From Chondrus crispus (Eukaryota; Rhodophyta; Florideophyceae; Gigartinales; Gigartinaceae): 64,000 nt of DNA. Below the pieces are notes generated by a model. It worked only from the letters and a program-made list of their open reading frames with translations, ran no database searches and had not been told where the DNA came from. Position numbers and translations under genes: made by a program. This document shows, piece after piece, positions 11,244-22,403 of this stretch. Position 1 is the stretch's first letter; each line of letters begins with the position of its first letter. Where the stretch lies: assembly GCF_000350225.1 (NCBI RefSeq), contig NW_005179012.1, positions 62,001 through 126,000 of the forward strand, in the 5' to 3' direction.

Positions 11244-12116
11244 TTGTGCTGGTGTGCGTTTCGGCCATCATTGATGCGAGCACCTACGCTAGCGGATCTG
11301 GAGCGTCTATTGTCTCAATCGCAAGAGCGGGGATTTACAGGTATGCTTGGCAGCATAGACTGCTGCAAGTGGATGTGGAAAAACTGCCCCACGGCATGGC
11401 ATAGTCAGTTTCAGGGGAAGGAGGGGGATCCGGCAGTGACTTTGGAGGCTGTGACAGACCATTCTTTATGGATATGGCACGCTTTCTTCGGCATGCCCGG
11501 ATCCGCGAACGATGTTAATGTGCTCGAGGCATCCTCTTTACTTAACAAGATAGCTACCGGCGAGTACCCTCCACCGATTGAATACACTATCGCAGGGAAG
11601 AGGCGGAACATTCCATACTGGCCAGCGGATGGTGTCTATCCGAAATGGCCTTCGTTTGTGCAAACTGTATTGGAACCGAGAACCAGCAAGGAGAAGTGTA
11701 TGGCTCGGAACCAGGAGCATGCTAGAAAGGATGTCGAGCGCGCGTTTGGGGGTTTACAAGCGAAATGGCACATTATTGCACGCCGTAGTCGCTTCTGGTC
11801 GAAACAAATCATGAAAGAGGTCATTGAGTGCTGCATTATCCTCCACAACATGATGGTAGAAGATCGTAAGAACTGTGACAGTGAAGATGCATAGAGCGAT
11901 GACGAATTACAATGTGATGCGGTCGTTGGGAATTCAGCAAAGCCCATGTAGTCGTGTCTGCAGCGTAGCGGCGCTCAAAACACCACCGTCCCACCCCCAG
12001 GATCTCTAGCTGCTCTTTTCGAGACCAACAGGCTTCTAAAACACCGAGAGGAGTACTTTACTACACGAAGGCTCATCATGGATCATCTCTGGGAGTTCGA
12101 AGGAAAGCAAATCTAA
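11244..12116 (+). pseudogene. PIF/Harbinger transposase with two nonsense codons
   Basis: One plus-strand frame reads as a PIF/Harbinger (DDE_Tnp_4) transposase: LADLERLLSQ, GFTGMLGSIDCCKW (first Asp), WIWHAFFGMPGSANDVNVL (second Asp), AGKRRNIPYWPADGVYPKW, RKDVERAFGGLQAKWHII (the Glu region) and ECCIILHNMM. A TAG at 11892-11894 and another at 11949-11951 interrupt it, yet the same frame goes on with AALFETNRLLKHREEYF and ends MDHLWEFEGKQI and a TAA at 12114-12116, typical of the family C-terminus. The N-terminal domain upstream of 11244 is degraded. The partner Myb-like ORF lies downstream on the other strand. The conserved domain and unbroken frame point to a fairly recent death. Confidence 0.85.
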
Positions 12117-12269
12117 GCTTGTTGTGGTCCGAGCCGCACGCGGAGCGGCGAGGGCAAAGTACGCAGCGGAAGGAGCCGTAGGCGACTAGAGCGGAGGAGC
12201 GGAGGACTTCGCCCTAAGCCGCGACGTGCGCCGAGCGCGCGAAGCGCGCGGCTCGGACCACAACAAGCT
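12116..12269. mobile_element. 154-bp inverted-repeat element (MITE-like) between convergent Harbinger ORFs
   Basis: Perfect 22-bp terminal inverted repeats lie at 12116-12137 and 12248-12269 (starting AGCTTGTTGTGGTCCGAGCC). The interior is GC-rich with a further hairpin around GCGCGCGAAGCGCGC near 12235-12250. Its left edge overlaps the transposase stop codon. No clear target duplication is seen, so it could also be a structural spacer or two-way terminator between the convergent ORFs. Confidence 0.6.
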
Positions 12270-12284
12270 GCGTTAAACGACCCT

Positions 12285-13304
12285 CTACACCTCCTCACTG
12301 GCATCGTGGTAGCCTGGCGGAGGCTGGGTTAGCATGTCTTCCAGGATCAGCCCACGTTCATTTCCAGCCTGCGTATCCCTGTCCTGATCATCTGAACTCA
12401 TGACCACAGCGCCGTCGCTCTCGCCAGTGTCTTTCATATTCGCAACTGTGTTCAGTGGAGGCGTTCCGCTCCTCGAAGCGTCAGATGAAGGTGTGCGTGA
12501 AGCGGCTTCGTTACGGTCTTTCCGCGCAGCAGCGACGTTTCGTTGTGCCGAGGCAAGCGCCTCTTCTCGCATGATAGTGAAGTACTCGACGGCCTGAGAC
12601 TGATCACAGCCCGGCCGTGCTTGGGTAAAGAGAAGAATGTCGCTGTGTTGAGCAAGCATCGCGTTACGAGCGCGTTGGCGCTCCACGGCTTGCAATTCCA
12701 GCTTCAGCTTCTTCTTCGATGCCTGCGTCTTTTGCAATTCCTCCTTAGCCTTTCGGCGACCCGTAGGCCTCCCTTTCGACCGCTTCACTTCCTCTTTCAC
12801 CTTCATCATCGTGACACAATCCTCTTAAGAGGAGTCCGTCTCCTGCTGCATCGACGCATCTGCGGACTTGGAGCATTGTGACGAACTACCCGCCAGATAC
12901 TTCTCGTGGTGGCGCAACACTTGCCAGCAATGTAGAAACTTGAACGGCTTTCCCACGTCGTCAGTTGGTTCCTTTATCTTAACGTCGTTGAACAGCCCAG
13001 TAGCCAATCGGACCATGTCTTCCTCACTCACGCCCGTAGGCTTGGAACTTAGGATTGTCTGGTGGCATGCCGAGAAGCGCACGCAGAGCTTAACGATTTG
13101 CTTGACGCGGGTCTTAATCGATTCGAGAGGGCGAGCGGGCATGTTTACGGGCCTCAGAGCATTGTACTCTTCCCATACTTTCGCGAAGAACTTGGCGCCC
13201 TTTTGCTCAGCACCAACAATGGGATCTTCAGAAGCCCGCACCCACCCTCGAGATACTGCGCAATCTTCTTCAAGGCTGTAGTTGCTCCCTCTTGTTTTGC
13301 TCAT
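12285..13304 (-). pseudogene. Harbinger Myb/SANT-like accessory protein, one in-frame stop
   Basis: The minus strand has 13304-12825 (159 residues) and 12809-12285 (174 residues) in the same frame, divided only by a TAA five codons before the second block. The first block resembles the Myb/SANT-like DNA-binding proteins of PIF/Harbinger elements: YSLEEDCAVSRGWVRASEDP, then GAKFFAKVWEEYN, GVSEEDMVRLATGLFND and FKFLHCWQVLRHHEKY. The second is a charged, coiled-coil type tail rich in Lys, Glu and Arg (residues 1-60). In this superfamily the Myb-like protein helps the transposase enter the nucleus and bind TIRs. The likely original product is about 340 residues; the TAA makes it two pieces. A short palindrome, CCTCTTAAGAGG, covers the stop. 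Confidence 0.75.
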
Positions 13305-13876
13305 GTTGAGATGGAAACACTTCCGACGCGATGTTCTCGAACATGGCGGGGAGGTGAATGATCACTGCCCACATCGAGCTACCTTTCCTTCTGCCACTTT
13401 TCGCGCCAAAAGTCCTGCAAGTCCTGCCTGGGCAAATCTTGTGACGCCACTTGGCGGAAATAATTTTACCCTGGGGTAAAATCCTGAGGCAAATCAGCCG
13501 TTTTTGCCCCAGGATTTTCCCTCTGAGGTAAATTTTTTCTCTTTTGATCATTTGAATGCGCCCGGTGGGAGTCGTACAATTGAAACCAAATGACAAAATA
13601 TGATTATTTGAGTATTTGGTTATTTGATTCAGTACCGGTGGAGATGCTCTGAAGACTCGAAAGCTGGTACAGCCCTCCATCCCATGGCCGAGTTTCGCTC
13701 TCTGTACATGTTTTCAGCTAAAATGCCGTTACTTTTCGTGAAATGGAGTCAAAAAAAAATATAAATGTATATATATTTAAAATTTATCCATGCGTTCTTC
13801 GTCTCGCCTCTCGTTATTATAGCTGTCATCACCTTTTTCGATTGCAGTTTTCGATATGATTCCTTCTTTTTTATTT

Positions 13877-13924
13877 AAAACGGGCAGAATTTAAAACGGG
13901 CAGAATTTAAAACGGGCAGAATTT
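13877..13924 (+). repeat. Three perfect copies of a 16-bp tandem unit
   Basis: The unit AAAACGGGCAGAATTT occurs at 13877-13892, 13893-13908 and 13909-13924 without a mismatch. Confidence 0.95.
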
Positions 13925-14042
13925 GATTTTGTCCAACGGTTTATGTTTTTGTCCGAGAATTGACCAACCCCCCCTTTACCGCTGTCAAGCGAGTTATGTT
14001 GGATTCTCATCAGCGAGACACTCGAAGGGGCGGAATTTTTTA

Positions 14043-14099
14043 CTCATCACGGGAGGTTTTAATTTTGCTTGGAAGCAAATTAAAACCTCCCATGATGAG
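14043..14099. repeat. Near-perfect hairpin, 28-bp arms, 2-base loop
   Basis: Arms 14043-14070 and 14073-14099 pair with one mismatch and one single-base bulge. The loop is only GG, so this is almost a direct palindrome. Confidence 0.9.
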
Positions 14100-14470
14100 A
14101 ACAGGAAGACTTCAGGGGGCATATCAAATAGTTGGATGTTGTGGCAACTGTGTTCAGACAGACTCGGTCGGATAGCAATATCAATCTGTCTTGGCTCCTA
14201 TTGGAAAAGAAAAACGCCTTCGGCATCATATCACCTTCTCTCGATTCATCCTAAGGCAAAGGCCCACCGAGTATCCAATCTGTTTGGGCAAGGCGCAACG
14301 ACATTGTCATGGAATCCGGATTCCTTTACAACCACACGCAACATCTTCGTCAAGGATGAGGGCGAAACAGGGAATAACAAAATACAATGGGGCTAGCGGA
14401 GACCGGCTCTGTCCATGACGCGCTGTTTACGGATTTCAAATCTATCGATCTTATACCCACGCGCTGATCA

Positions 14471-15055
14471 TCAGTTCAGAAGACTTTGAATTGACGTAGG
14501 GGCATGTTTGGAAGAATGACCATAAGGATGGTAGTCCGACCTAGAATCACCGAACCTCCCCATTGAGGCCGTGCGGACAAGAATGGATGACGACGGAGGG
14601 ACGCCATGATCATGCCGCGATGAGGACATGTACGTGTCACCTCTGTGGTGGGTAGACGTTCTGGGGGTGCCCCTCGATTCAGAATTCTCCTTCTGCCTCT
14701 TGGCAGCCTTTCTAGCTGCATCCCTCCTTCGATTCTCGGCTTTTTGGCCCTCCGTGAGTCTGCCTCTTTCCCTTCGTTTGCGGTCTGCATCCATGCGCTT
14801 CCGACGTTCCTTTTGCTCTGGGGTTTGATTGAGGCGCCATTGTCTCTTTCTCTCGGCCTGCAGTGTTCGGTTGCGCATCTCCTTATCAGTGAGAGCTTTC
14901 TTGGATCGTGAGGAGGTAGGGGAGGAGACATGGCCGATAGCGTGTGTCGAAGTGGGAGAGATTGATGAGCATAGGTGAGCAAACGGCGGCAGAGGCAGCT
15001 CGTAGGAAGAAGGGTGTTTGGGGGGGCGGATTGCTTGTGACTGGTGACGGTCCAT
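14471..15055 (-). CDS. STPR-repeat basic protein (putative DNA-binding)
   Basis: A 194-residue minus-strand ORF. I chose the ATG at 15055 (MDRHQSQAIR) because the longer frame upstream starts only with TTG. Residues 65-87 and 88-110 are two consecutive 23-residue repeats, and a third starts at 111 and is truncated. The shared pattern is A/D-x-R-K-R then T-x-x-Q-K then R-R, very rich in Arg and Lys. This length and pattern match the STPR (score-and-three peptide repeat) DNA-binding domain known from silkmoth FMBP-1 and related eukaryotic proteins. The flanks are Ser/Pro/His-rich and probably disordered. A paralogue lies at 35614-36081 on the same strand. Nuclear DNA binding is inferred from the repeat; the target is unknown. 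Confidence 0.6.
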   Translation of the reverse strand: MDRHQSQAIRPPKHPSSYELPLPPFAHLCSSISPTSTHAIGHVSSPTSSRSKKALTDKEMRNRTLQAERKRQWRLNQTPEQKERRKRMDADRKRRERGRLTEGQKAENRRRDAARKAAKRQKENSESRGTPRTSTHHRGDTYMSSSRHDHGVPPSSSILVRTASMGRFGDSRSDYHPYGHSSKHAPTSIQSLLN

Positions 15056-15912
15056 ATGGCACGTGGCTCGAGCGGGGTCAATAGAATGCAAAGGTTTTGG
15101 CAGACACAGGGAAGAGGGTTGGGTAGTGATGTATATGTAGCGATGGAAGGCCCTGTAGCTGATGAAGGCGTCCGAAACAACAAAAGGAGGGTACCAAAAG
15201 GCCGAGAAGAGGATGGCTTGAAGAGATGTGGCAGAATGAGCGGGGTTGGAGGCTTTATACTGAATGGAGGGGTGCGGTGCGGTGCTTGTATGGAAAAAGT
15301 CGAGAAGTGTTTAGAGCGGATGTACTGTGCCATTGGTACAGTATGAATTGCGGGGTCACTCCCATGATGAAAAGGTGTTTACTGTATTGTGTGATACTGC
15401 CTGACTTGGTGTGATGTGAGTGGACTGTAGAAGGCATATGGCCAGAGTATTGCGACGGGGACTAAGGGCTGGGCGGTAGGGCCAGAACGACGTGTGAGCG
15501 CCGTGGCGAGCAGACGACTCGAGAGGGGACAAAAGGAGAGGAAAGGAGACGGGATAAGTCGGACGCAAGGAAGGTCCTGAGTGCAAAGAAACGGGGAGAA
15601 GGGGAGGATGGGCGCAGACAAAAGCTTAAAGGACAAGACGCGGGAGACGTTGAGGTGCGGAGGTGTTTGCGTCACTAGACTTGTGCAGTGGTGGGCCACG
15701 GGGCTAGTCGGTGGGGAAGCGATTGCAAGGTGGCGGTTGTGAATTATTACGAACATCGTATCACTGCATTGCGACGCGTTCTTGCTTCGATACACCGCAC
15801 CCCCCAGGGACAACATCACGGTCGCCAGCAGCCGCCCCTTGTCGCTGTATTCCTTTCATCTTTGGGAGAGAGCCCAACGCAAGCACTCGAGATACCGCTG
15901 TCGCTACCACAC

Positions 15913-15952
15913 CACCGCGACCGCATCGCGACCGCATCGCGACCGCGACTAC
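15913..15952 (+). repeat. Short GC-rich tandem repeat
   Basis: About three copies of an 11-base unit, CGCGACCGCAT, the last degenerate. Confidence 0.7.
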
Positions 15953-18326
15953 TGTGTCTTGGGTCATTACACGGCGATAATCGAACACACAAGGACGCAA
16001 ATGTTTCAAACTTTGCTTGCTTGGAGCCAAGGCTTACGGTATGTACAAGCCGGCGACTTGTAGAGTTCATACCGCATCATCGTTTTTCTTCTCAACTCTC
16101 TCAATCGTGATTCTGGTGATTAATGGTGTGTGGAATTCCCGACCTTTTCGACCTTGAAGAAATATTTATCAGCTTTATCTCGAGTCGCATTCAACCTTGT
16201 ACAGTCTGGTACAGTGAAGAACAACCGCGTGTGCGGCAGCGTTACCCATATAATATTTACGATATCTACACCCGTGCAATTACAATTCTTTCACCTTCGG
16301 TAGCGGTACCCTTGGTACAGTACCCTTCGAGTGGTACACCCAACCTCGCATCCTCGCACACTCTTTAAACCTTTCTAAAGGGTTTACACTTCCGCTTTCG
16401 TGTCAAAAAGCTGCTCGATCGCAGGGCAGCCACTTCTCATCACTCACTCGATCCCGTGTTTGGCACCCACCCAAATACAGTACTCTGCACCCCGACATCT
16501 CTCCGCTACCGCATGTCTCACTACTTCAACCTTGTCAACAAAGGACGCTAAGTTGCTTCCTTTGCTTACATCCATCCTCTACAAATCTGCTTTTCGATTT
16601 CCAATGCTTCATACACATTCCATTAAAGGTAACCACCGCCTATCAACGTTTTGAGCCATATTCACACTGCTCGGTATACCACACTCTTGTGCTTCCGTCC
16701 ATCGTGTTCCAGTTTACCTCTGCACTCGAGATCCGACGCCCGACGTAGGAGATTTGGACGCCACGCCCTGCGCGCCACCTCCTACGCGCCCCGTCGCTTT
16801 CGTAACGATTCAAATCTACTCAAAAATCTACCGCATTCCATTGGATGATCCACGGGGGTTAGTTGTATACTGCTGTCGGTTTCTCTTTTGACGGAAGCAG
16901 TCCGTACCGAGGACTTCGACCCTCTTTCATTTCTTCTCAGTGTGCCGCAGTCATGAAATCGCGGCAGGCAACTGTCGTTTTGCGCCTTGTTCAAACATTA
17001 CGCTAATGGTGGGTAATGCAGCCAAGTCCCACAAATTGTCACATGTCTTAATACCGTACAGTGCGTTCTGAGGTAGACAAGCACAGCACTGAAGCCGCTG
17101 TACAACGCTCTTGATTTTAACCACCCTCGTGATTAATCTGTCGACTGTCGGCACGTTGTGGGACTCCAGCCAGGATGCATACAGAGGGGCAGGTCGACGA
17201 CAGGGTAGCTGTCTTCCGGAATACATATCCAACAGCACAGATTTGACATATGCACGCTGGAATCCTCATCATGAGCTCTCGCACACTGGGCACTTCCTCT
17301 CACACACGAGCCCCAAAAAACTCGTTGCATAACTTGGTGCGCGATTTTGATTTGCATGCAGACTTGAACATTTTGATTGCATGCAGACGTGAGCGTTGTG
17401 ACTTTGTCCGGAAGGTACAGACAAAACAACGTGTACTGGGGCAGTACCCACCTAGGTGATTGTCAGTCTCCGTTCGCCCGGTCCGGCACAATTTACGGAC
17501 AACGAGTGATTGTCGACGGAGGGTCGCCGCAAGGGTAATGCAGGCCGAGGCATTCGGTATTCTCCGAGAAGTTTGATGTTTGGTTGGTGGGGAGTAGATT
17601 TGCCGGATGTCCGTCTCACAGGGAACTTCAAAGAAATGAAAGGGGGTGACGGTCATAACCATACCCACCGTACCATACATACTGTTCGCACTTTACCGCA
17701 CATACTGTACCGTCGTTGCTGTGCCTACCAGCATGACGCAAACGGAGTGTCCTTGGAGAAAGACGACAGGCCAGTGTAGGCCACAAATCTACAGTATGGC
17801 GCGGCTGTCGATTACAGGGTACAGATTTTGTGGTCAGCATTGGATAACATTGCGCTCAATACCGGGAGAATGTATGAGCTAGTGACGACGTTTTGGGATC
17901 CGTCATACTTCTGAGGCAGTGACTTTGCAGACTCCGCAGGCAAGGTTTGTCGTGTGGAGAGCTGTGAGGGGTGCAAACGCGTGCGAGACAGCCGTGCGAT
18001 GAAGGGGGAGGGTTTGCGTTGCGCCGGGAGGTGGTGAGCACATCTAATACACGGTCTTCTCAACTCTCTGACGCAAGCGCTGCCGCACCGCACGGGACTC
18101 GAGAGGATACAACTTCATGGTCAAGAGACTAGAGACCCTCAAACAATAATACTAAAAGAGCGAAACCCATGTACGCTTAAATTTGCTCTGTCTCGATGCG
18201 AGGCATTTCGCAACTCAGTCAATTTGGCTGAGAAACTCCTTCCCCTCCTTCACCAGTTTGTCTACGACCACTAGTCGCACGGTCGGGTGGTCCTCCTCGC
18301 CATGACCCGGATCGTTAAACGTTTAA

Positions 18327-18357
18327 GTTTTCATGTTTTCATTTTCAACATGAAAAC
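18327..18357. repeat. Small AT-rich hairpin
   Basis: Perfect 11-bp arms (18327-18337 and 18347-18357) around a 9-base loop. Confidence 0.8.
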
Positions 18358-21300
18358 CCTTTTTGTTTCCTCTCTGCGCCGGTAGATACCCGAAGGGTAC
18401 AACTGCACAGATTTCTTCCATCTTGCGCCTTCTTCCACACGCATCAAAACCCCTAAAACCCACTTCGCCTGGCCATTAAGCAGAGTGCAGTATGCTAAAT
18501 GTTGCCCTCACTCACACCAAACTAACAATATTTGCGCTATCGACTGGTCCGCTTCGTTTTCGACCAAGCTTCCTAAAAGCTTCTCGAAACAGCTTCGCAA
18601 TGCTCAGCAACGTGGTCCATGAAGCGTACAGCTTTCTAGCGTTGGCCTCGATACTTGCTCTGTACCGTGCTCTACTGTACTGCACTCGTACTGCTCATCG
18701 ACTTGGTGCAAGTACAGTATAATCGAGGCCGTCATGAGAGTGGCCTTGCAAAAGCCCGCGAAGTCTTCGAGTAACTGCTGCCACCACTATTGCGGCTTCG
18801 CATTTGGCATTCAAAAGTATTAAGGCGAGATGAAGAATCAGTCACAATGGTATGTAGCCTGCCCGTACAGATAGAATTCCGGAAGTGTAATGGTTTATTA
18901 TTTCCCATACCAGATACTGTATTTGCAAACGAGAGGTAGTTGTTATACAAGCTTACCGATGCGTTGTCCCCGTCTCATCGCACTGCAAGAAACTGTTGCG
19001 AAGCAGGACTGACTGTGCCCGCACAAACGGGCAAAGGCCGAGCACGGAGAAGCTACTGGGACAGTATCCATTTTGTGCGACTCTCTTTCTCGTGATATAC
19101 AGTAGTACTCTTGGGTACTCTTGGGTACTGTAGTATGCAGTACAAACCAATGCACTGCTGTAGTGCCAGACAGGCCTTAGCGATGAACTGATCGATTCTC
19201 GTTCATGATCCCTGCACCTTGCCCCCTTCGCGACGCGCATGGGCTAAATTCAGTCTGAACACAATAGCAGATACGCCATGTGCATCCGTGTAGTGCCCCT
19301 CGTGCACAAGGAGAAAAACGAGACCGATTGGTTTAGGCGACATTGAAGGTTGAGATTTCGTGGTGAGCTCGAGTCTTTTTTGAAATCCTTGGAAATTCAA
19401 AAGAGGAGCTTTGTGATTCGCACGTAGTTTGCACCGTCTTGCATCTATCGTACAGTGCGAAGAACAACCACAGGGCAGTGCTGCCATGGAGAATCCCTCC
19501 AAGTTTGGCAATCGTGCCGTCCGTACTCTACCCAAGAGTAGTGGAAACGAAGAGTGATAAGGGAAAGATGCTCTCTGGCAGCTGGAAAATATCATACCGC
19601 ATATTGACACTGTACTGCAGTTGTTCTGACAACTTCACAGACTGTTCCCAGTTTCACTTTACTGTGCATTAAGGTTTTCAAACTGGGGTTGATGACCTGT
19701 CGACTCGGTTGGATGTAAGACAAAAACAAGTCCTACAGGAAGTGTTCAGTCCTTTGAAGAGGGTACGTGTGACAAAGGCAACGATAATGTGCGCGCAGCT
19801 CGATCTCTTGACCAAGCTCGATGCCCAGACTTGGGTCAAAGATCGAGAGTCTTGTTTGTGCGGATCTGAATTTTTGAAAACGAGCCCGACGGAAGAACAG
19901 GAGTGGAATAAAAGCACGTGAACGTGGGCACCTGTTGAATGAGGGCACCTCGCTGCTCGGTGAACAACATCCATGATTTAACTGTGGTACTGTACAGTAC
20001 CCTTGGGTACAGTGTGTTGATTTGATCATACTGTACCCCGAAGCATACAGAGATGGAGCAATGACACATTTACATAAACTTTACCGTACGCCACTGGTCT
20101 TCGATGCATCTTCCTCTATCTAAATGCTGTAGTGCTGTACTACCGCTGTGCTTTCATTGCTATCCCACTAGCGGTGCAATGTTAACATTTTTTATTGAAT
20201 CTGTTTACAGCCGTATAACGAATATGTTGTCAATACACCGCGCCGCTCCGCTCATGTCCAACTCCATGATTTCAGACTTGTGTGTGGTTTCTATAAGCGT
20301 TTCAAAGCTCTTCTAGCCAACGAGCATTTTCGCAATCAAGTCCAGACGTATCATGCAGAAAAGCGCAGTCCCAATGCATCCCCAGTAATGTGCAGTCAAT
20401 CATTTAACCAAAATTCAATACTCTCAATGCGAGACTATTGATGTACTTAGAGCTGTACCAGCCTCCTGTAGTATATCTCTTCAGTATCTTCCTCCTTGTC
20501 TTGACGCATTTTTGCGCGCACACTAAACCCAAGGTCGTGTCCAGTACTTACTGTGCTTCTAGGGTACTAATATAATGTTAAATGTACTGGGATCAACGAC
20601 AATATATGTACCCGTCTTTCTTGCGGCAAGTGTCAGATTCGTAGACGGGCAAGCGTACAATGTATGAGCTACATTTGAGCGATGATGCAAGGCGTTTCTG
20701 ACTTATGTTCACGAAAAACACGTGCTTTCCAGATTCAAGCAACTCCATCGACGCAATACTGTATGTAAAGCCTTTCTGTGTTTTGGGTTCCTGCCTTGGA
20801 GGACAGATGCAGAGGTCCCTTTACTTCTTTCAAACGAGTGGCTCTTCTTTTGTCTGGACAGCTTTTCCGGACGGATTGTATATTTCCGCCAGAACTCCCA
20901 TACAATCAATCCTAAATATCCATCCAACATCGAGACTCATTTCGGAAATCCGATGTAAGCCTTATAAAAATCTGGTCGGTCTCGACACCATTGTCGATAC
21001 AGAACTGCCTCTCCTATCCCTTTCGAAGAAGCCCTTCCTGACCGACAAAGGGCGTCAAAGAATGGGTCTCGAGTTGAGAGGTTCATATGGCTCTCTCACT
21101 CTTCTTTTCGTCCACCAACTTTTCAATCTCCACTTCAGACCTCAAACTCCTGAGAGCACTATTGAGCACAGCCCAAACTACGCGCATGTAGGCTTTAACG
21201 AAAACTTCCGATAACTGCAGTATATATTTCTACGGCACTCAATCGTTTGGTGAAGTCTTCGGTGTATCTTAATAGAGATATACTGTACCGCTCAGTGCAA

Positions 21301-22099
21301 CGTGAAACGGTAAGAAAACAACTTGAACGAGATACTACAGTATAGTTCTGTAAATGTAAGCTACCGTAAATCATCACAGAGTGAATCACCAGTCCTCAAA
21401 AATTGCGAGTACACTACAATATTCATCCTTTCACAAAGAGGAAGCCTCTGTGCAAAAATTCATGACACCAACATAGTTCGTAAGAACTAAGAACGACTTG
21501 GAAAATTGGACTTGCTATTCGAGGCTGCCTGGTCTTCAACCATCAAGCTGGCAAAAGGGAAGGAAGACATTGCCGAACAACAACCTCTTGCTCTCAGCAT
21601 AATCTTGACATCCTTTATGACAACTGCTAGATAAATAAGTGTTCTGAATGCAACCAACTCCCAGTAGCGAATGAGCTCCTTTTTCAAGTTTAGTGTTATT
21701 ACCTTCATGAAGAGAGCAAAAACCAGCTCCTGATTTCGTGAAGGATATTCTTCACCAGATCGCGAGTCAAACAAAAACAAAAACAAAAAACTCAAAGTCA
21801 TGACCACAAACTTGGAACGTCAGGCCCAAATACAGAGCCAAAAGCCATAAAAAGGACGACCACACTGAATGTTCAAACAAGGTACGTTTCTGGAGCTTCT
21901 AATTTGAAGTGATGACTGAGAATGGAATGCACCCAAGAGCAAGAGCAGGGAGAATGGAGAAAGAAAAGTCGTATCGTTTTTTGGACACCTGTTTTGTATT
22001 TCACACGAATGGGATTGGCCATACAATGCTGAATGCCCCCACCGTCAAAACCTCTTTCTAGCCTGACTCGAAAGCAGGAGATCTTGAACGACTGATGAG

Positions 22100-22234
22100 C
22101 TTCTGATCTATCAAAAGTACTTTATGAACAGGCCTCATTGACAACGGAAAGGGCCGAAGCATGCTGAATGCCATCCATTGATCATCATACTCGACATAGT
22201 TTTTGCATTCCCTACTTATCCAAAAGTCGTCTTC
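22100..22234 (-). pseudogene. Tc1-like (DDE_3) transposase relic, 3' part, cut by Copia-1
   Basis: If Copia-1 is removed, the minus strand reads from 34920 to 34877 (VLYSDEACVCGANT) straight into KTTFG, a stop, then MSSMMINGWHSACFGPFPL at 22239-22130. A SDE-type motif followed by SVMVWG...GPL is the layout of Tc1/mariner DDE_3 transposases. Only about 60 residues can be followed. This is inference from short motifs, but continuity across the two insertion flanks supports it. Confidence 0.4.
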
Positions 22235-22239
22235 GTGTT

Positions 22240-22365
22240 TGTGGTGATGAGACGATGACTCGGTTTATCTTCCTATCTCTCACTTGCTCGCTTAAGGCTA
22301 GTCGCCGCTCGCCGTCGTCTGTGCGTGGCTGTGATGCGTGTACTACGTGTATGGTTATCATCACT
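22240..22365 (-). repeat. Copia-1 3' LTR
   Basis: 126 bp match the reassembled 5' LTR. A second copy of the terminal word TTATGGTTATCATCACT lies at 22391-22408, directly before the CTCCCCCC tract, so the functional LTR edge next to the polypurine tract could be at about 22407. Confidence 0.85.
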
Positions 22366-22403
22366 TGGTGAGCGCTACTGCGACTGCGCTGTTATGGTTA
22401 TCA

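Larger units (their letters stand above)
13305..14470. other. No gene recognised
   Basis: This holds a 16-bp tandem repeat (13877-13924) and a long imperfect hairpin (14043-14099). A plus-strand frame at 13923-14396 crosses the hairpin and has no family motif that I trust. Confidence 0.45.
15056..22099. other. Long intergenic stretch, no gene recognised
   Basis: Seven kilobases without a recognisable protein or RNA gene. Frames up to about 170 residues exist on both strands (for example 20705-21214 plus, 21487-21807 minus) but show no domain, and frames on the opposite strand overlap them. What stands out is a high density of TACTGTA/TACAGTA words and of TACCCTTGGGTA-type palindromes, most clearly near 16200-16330, 18660-18720, 19100-19140 and 19985-20040. 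It may contain promoters of unseen genes. Confidence 0.5.

Noticed and set aside
11892-12116. Reassignment of TAG as a sense codon, suggested by two in-frame TAG codons in the PIF transposase and one in the DDE relic
   Set aside because: TAG ends the complete host genes for the SAC3-like and DUF1295 proteins and the complex I subunit, so it is a normal stop here; the TAGs mark decay.
13876-13924. CRISPR-like or satellite array
   Set aside because: Three directly adjacent 16-bp copies with no spacers, in a eukaryotic setting; a simple tandem repeat.
15379-15819. 146-residue minus-strand frame as a gene
   Set aside because: It has overlapping frames on both strands, no domain or good start context, and Ser/Pro-rich random-like text.
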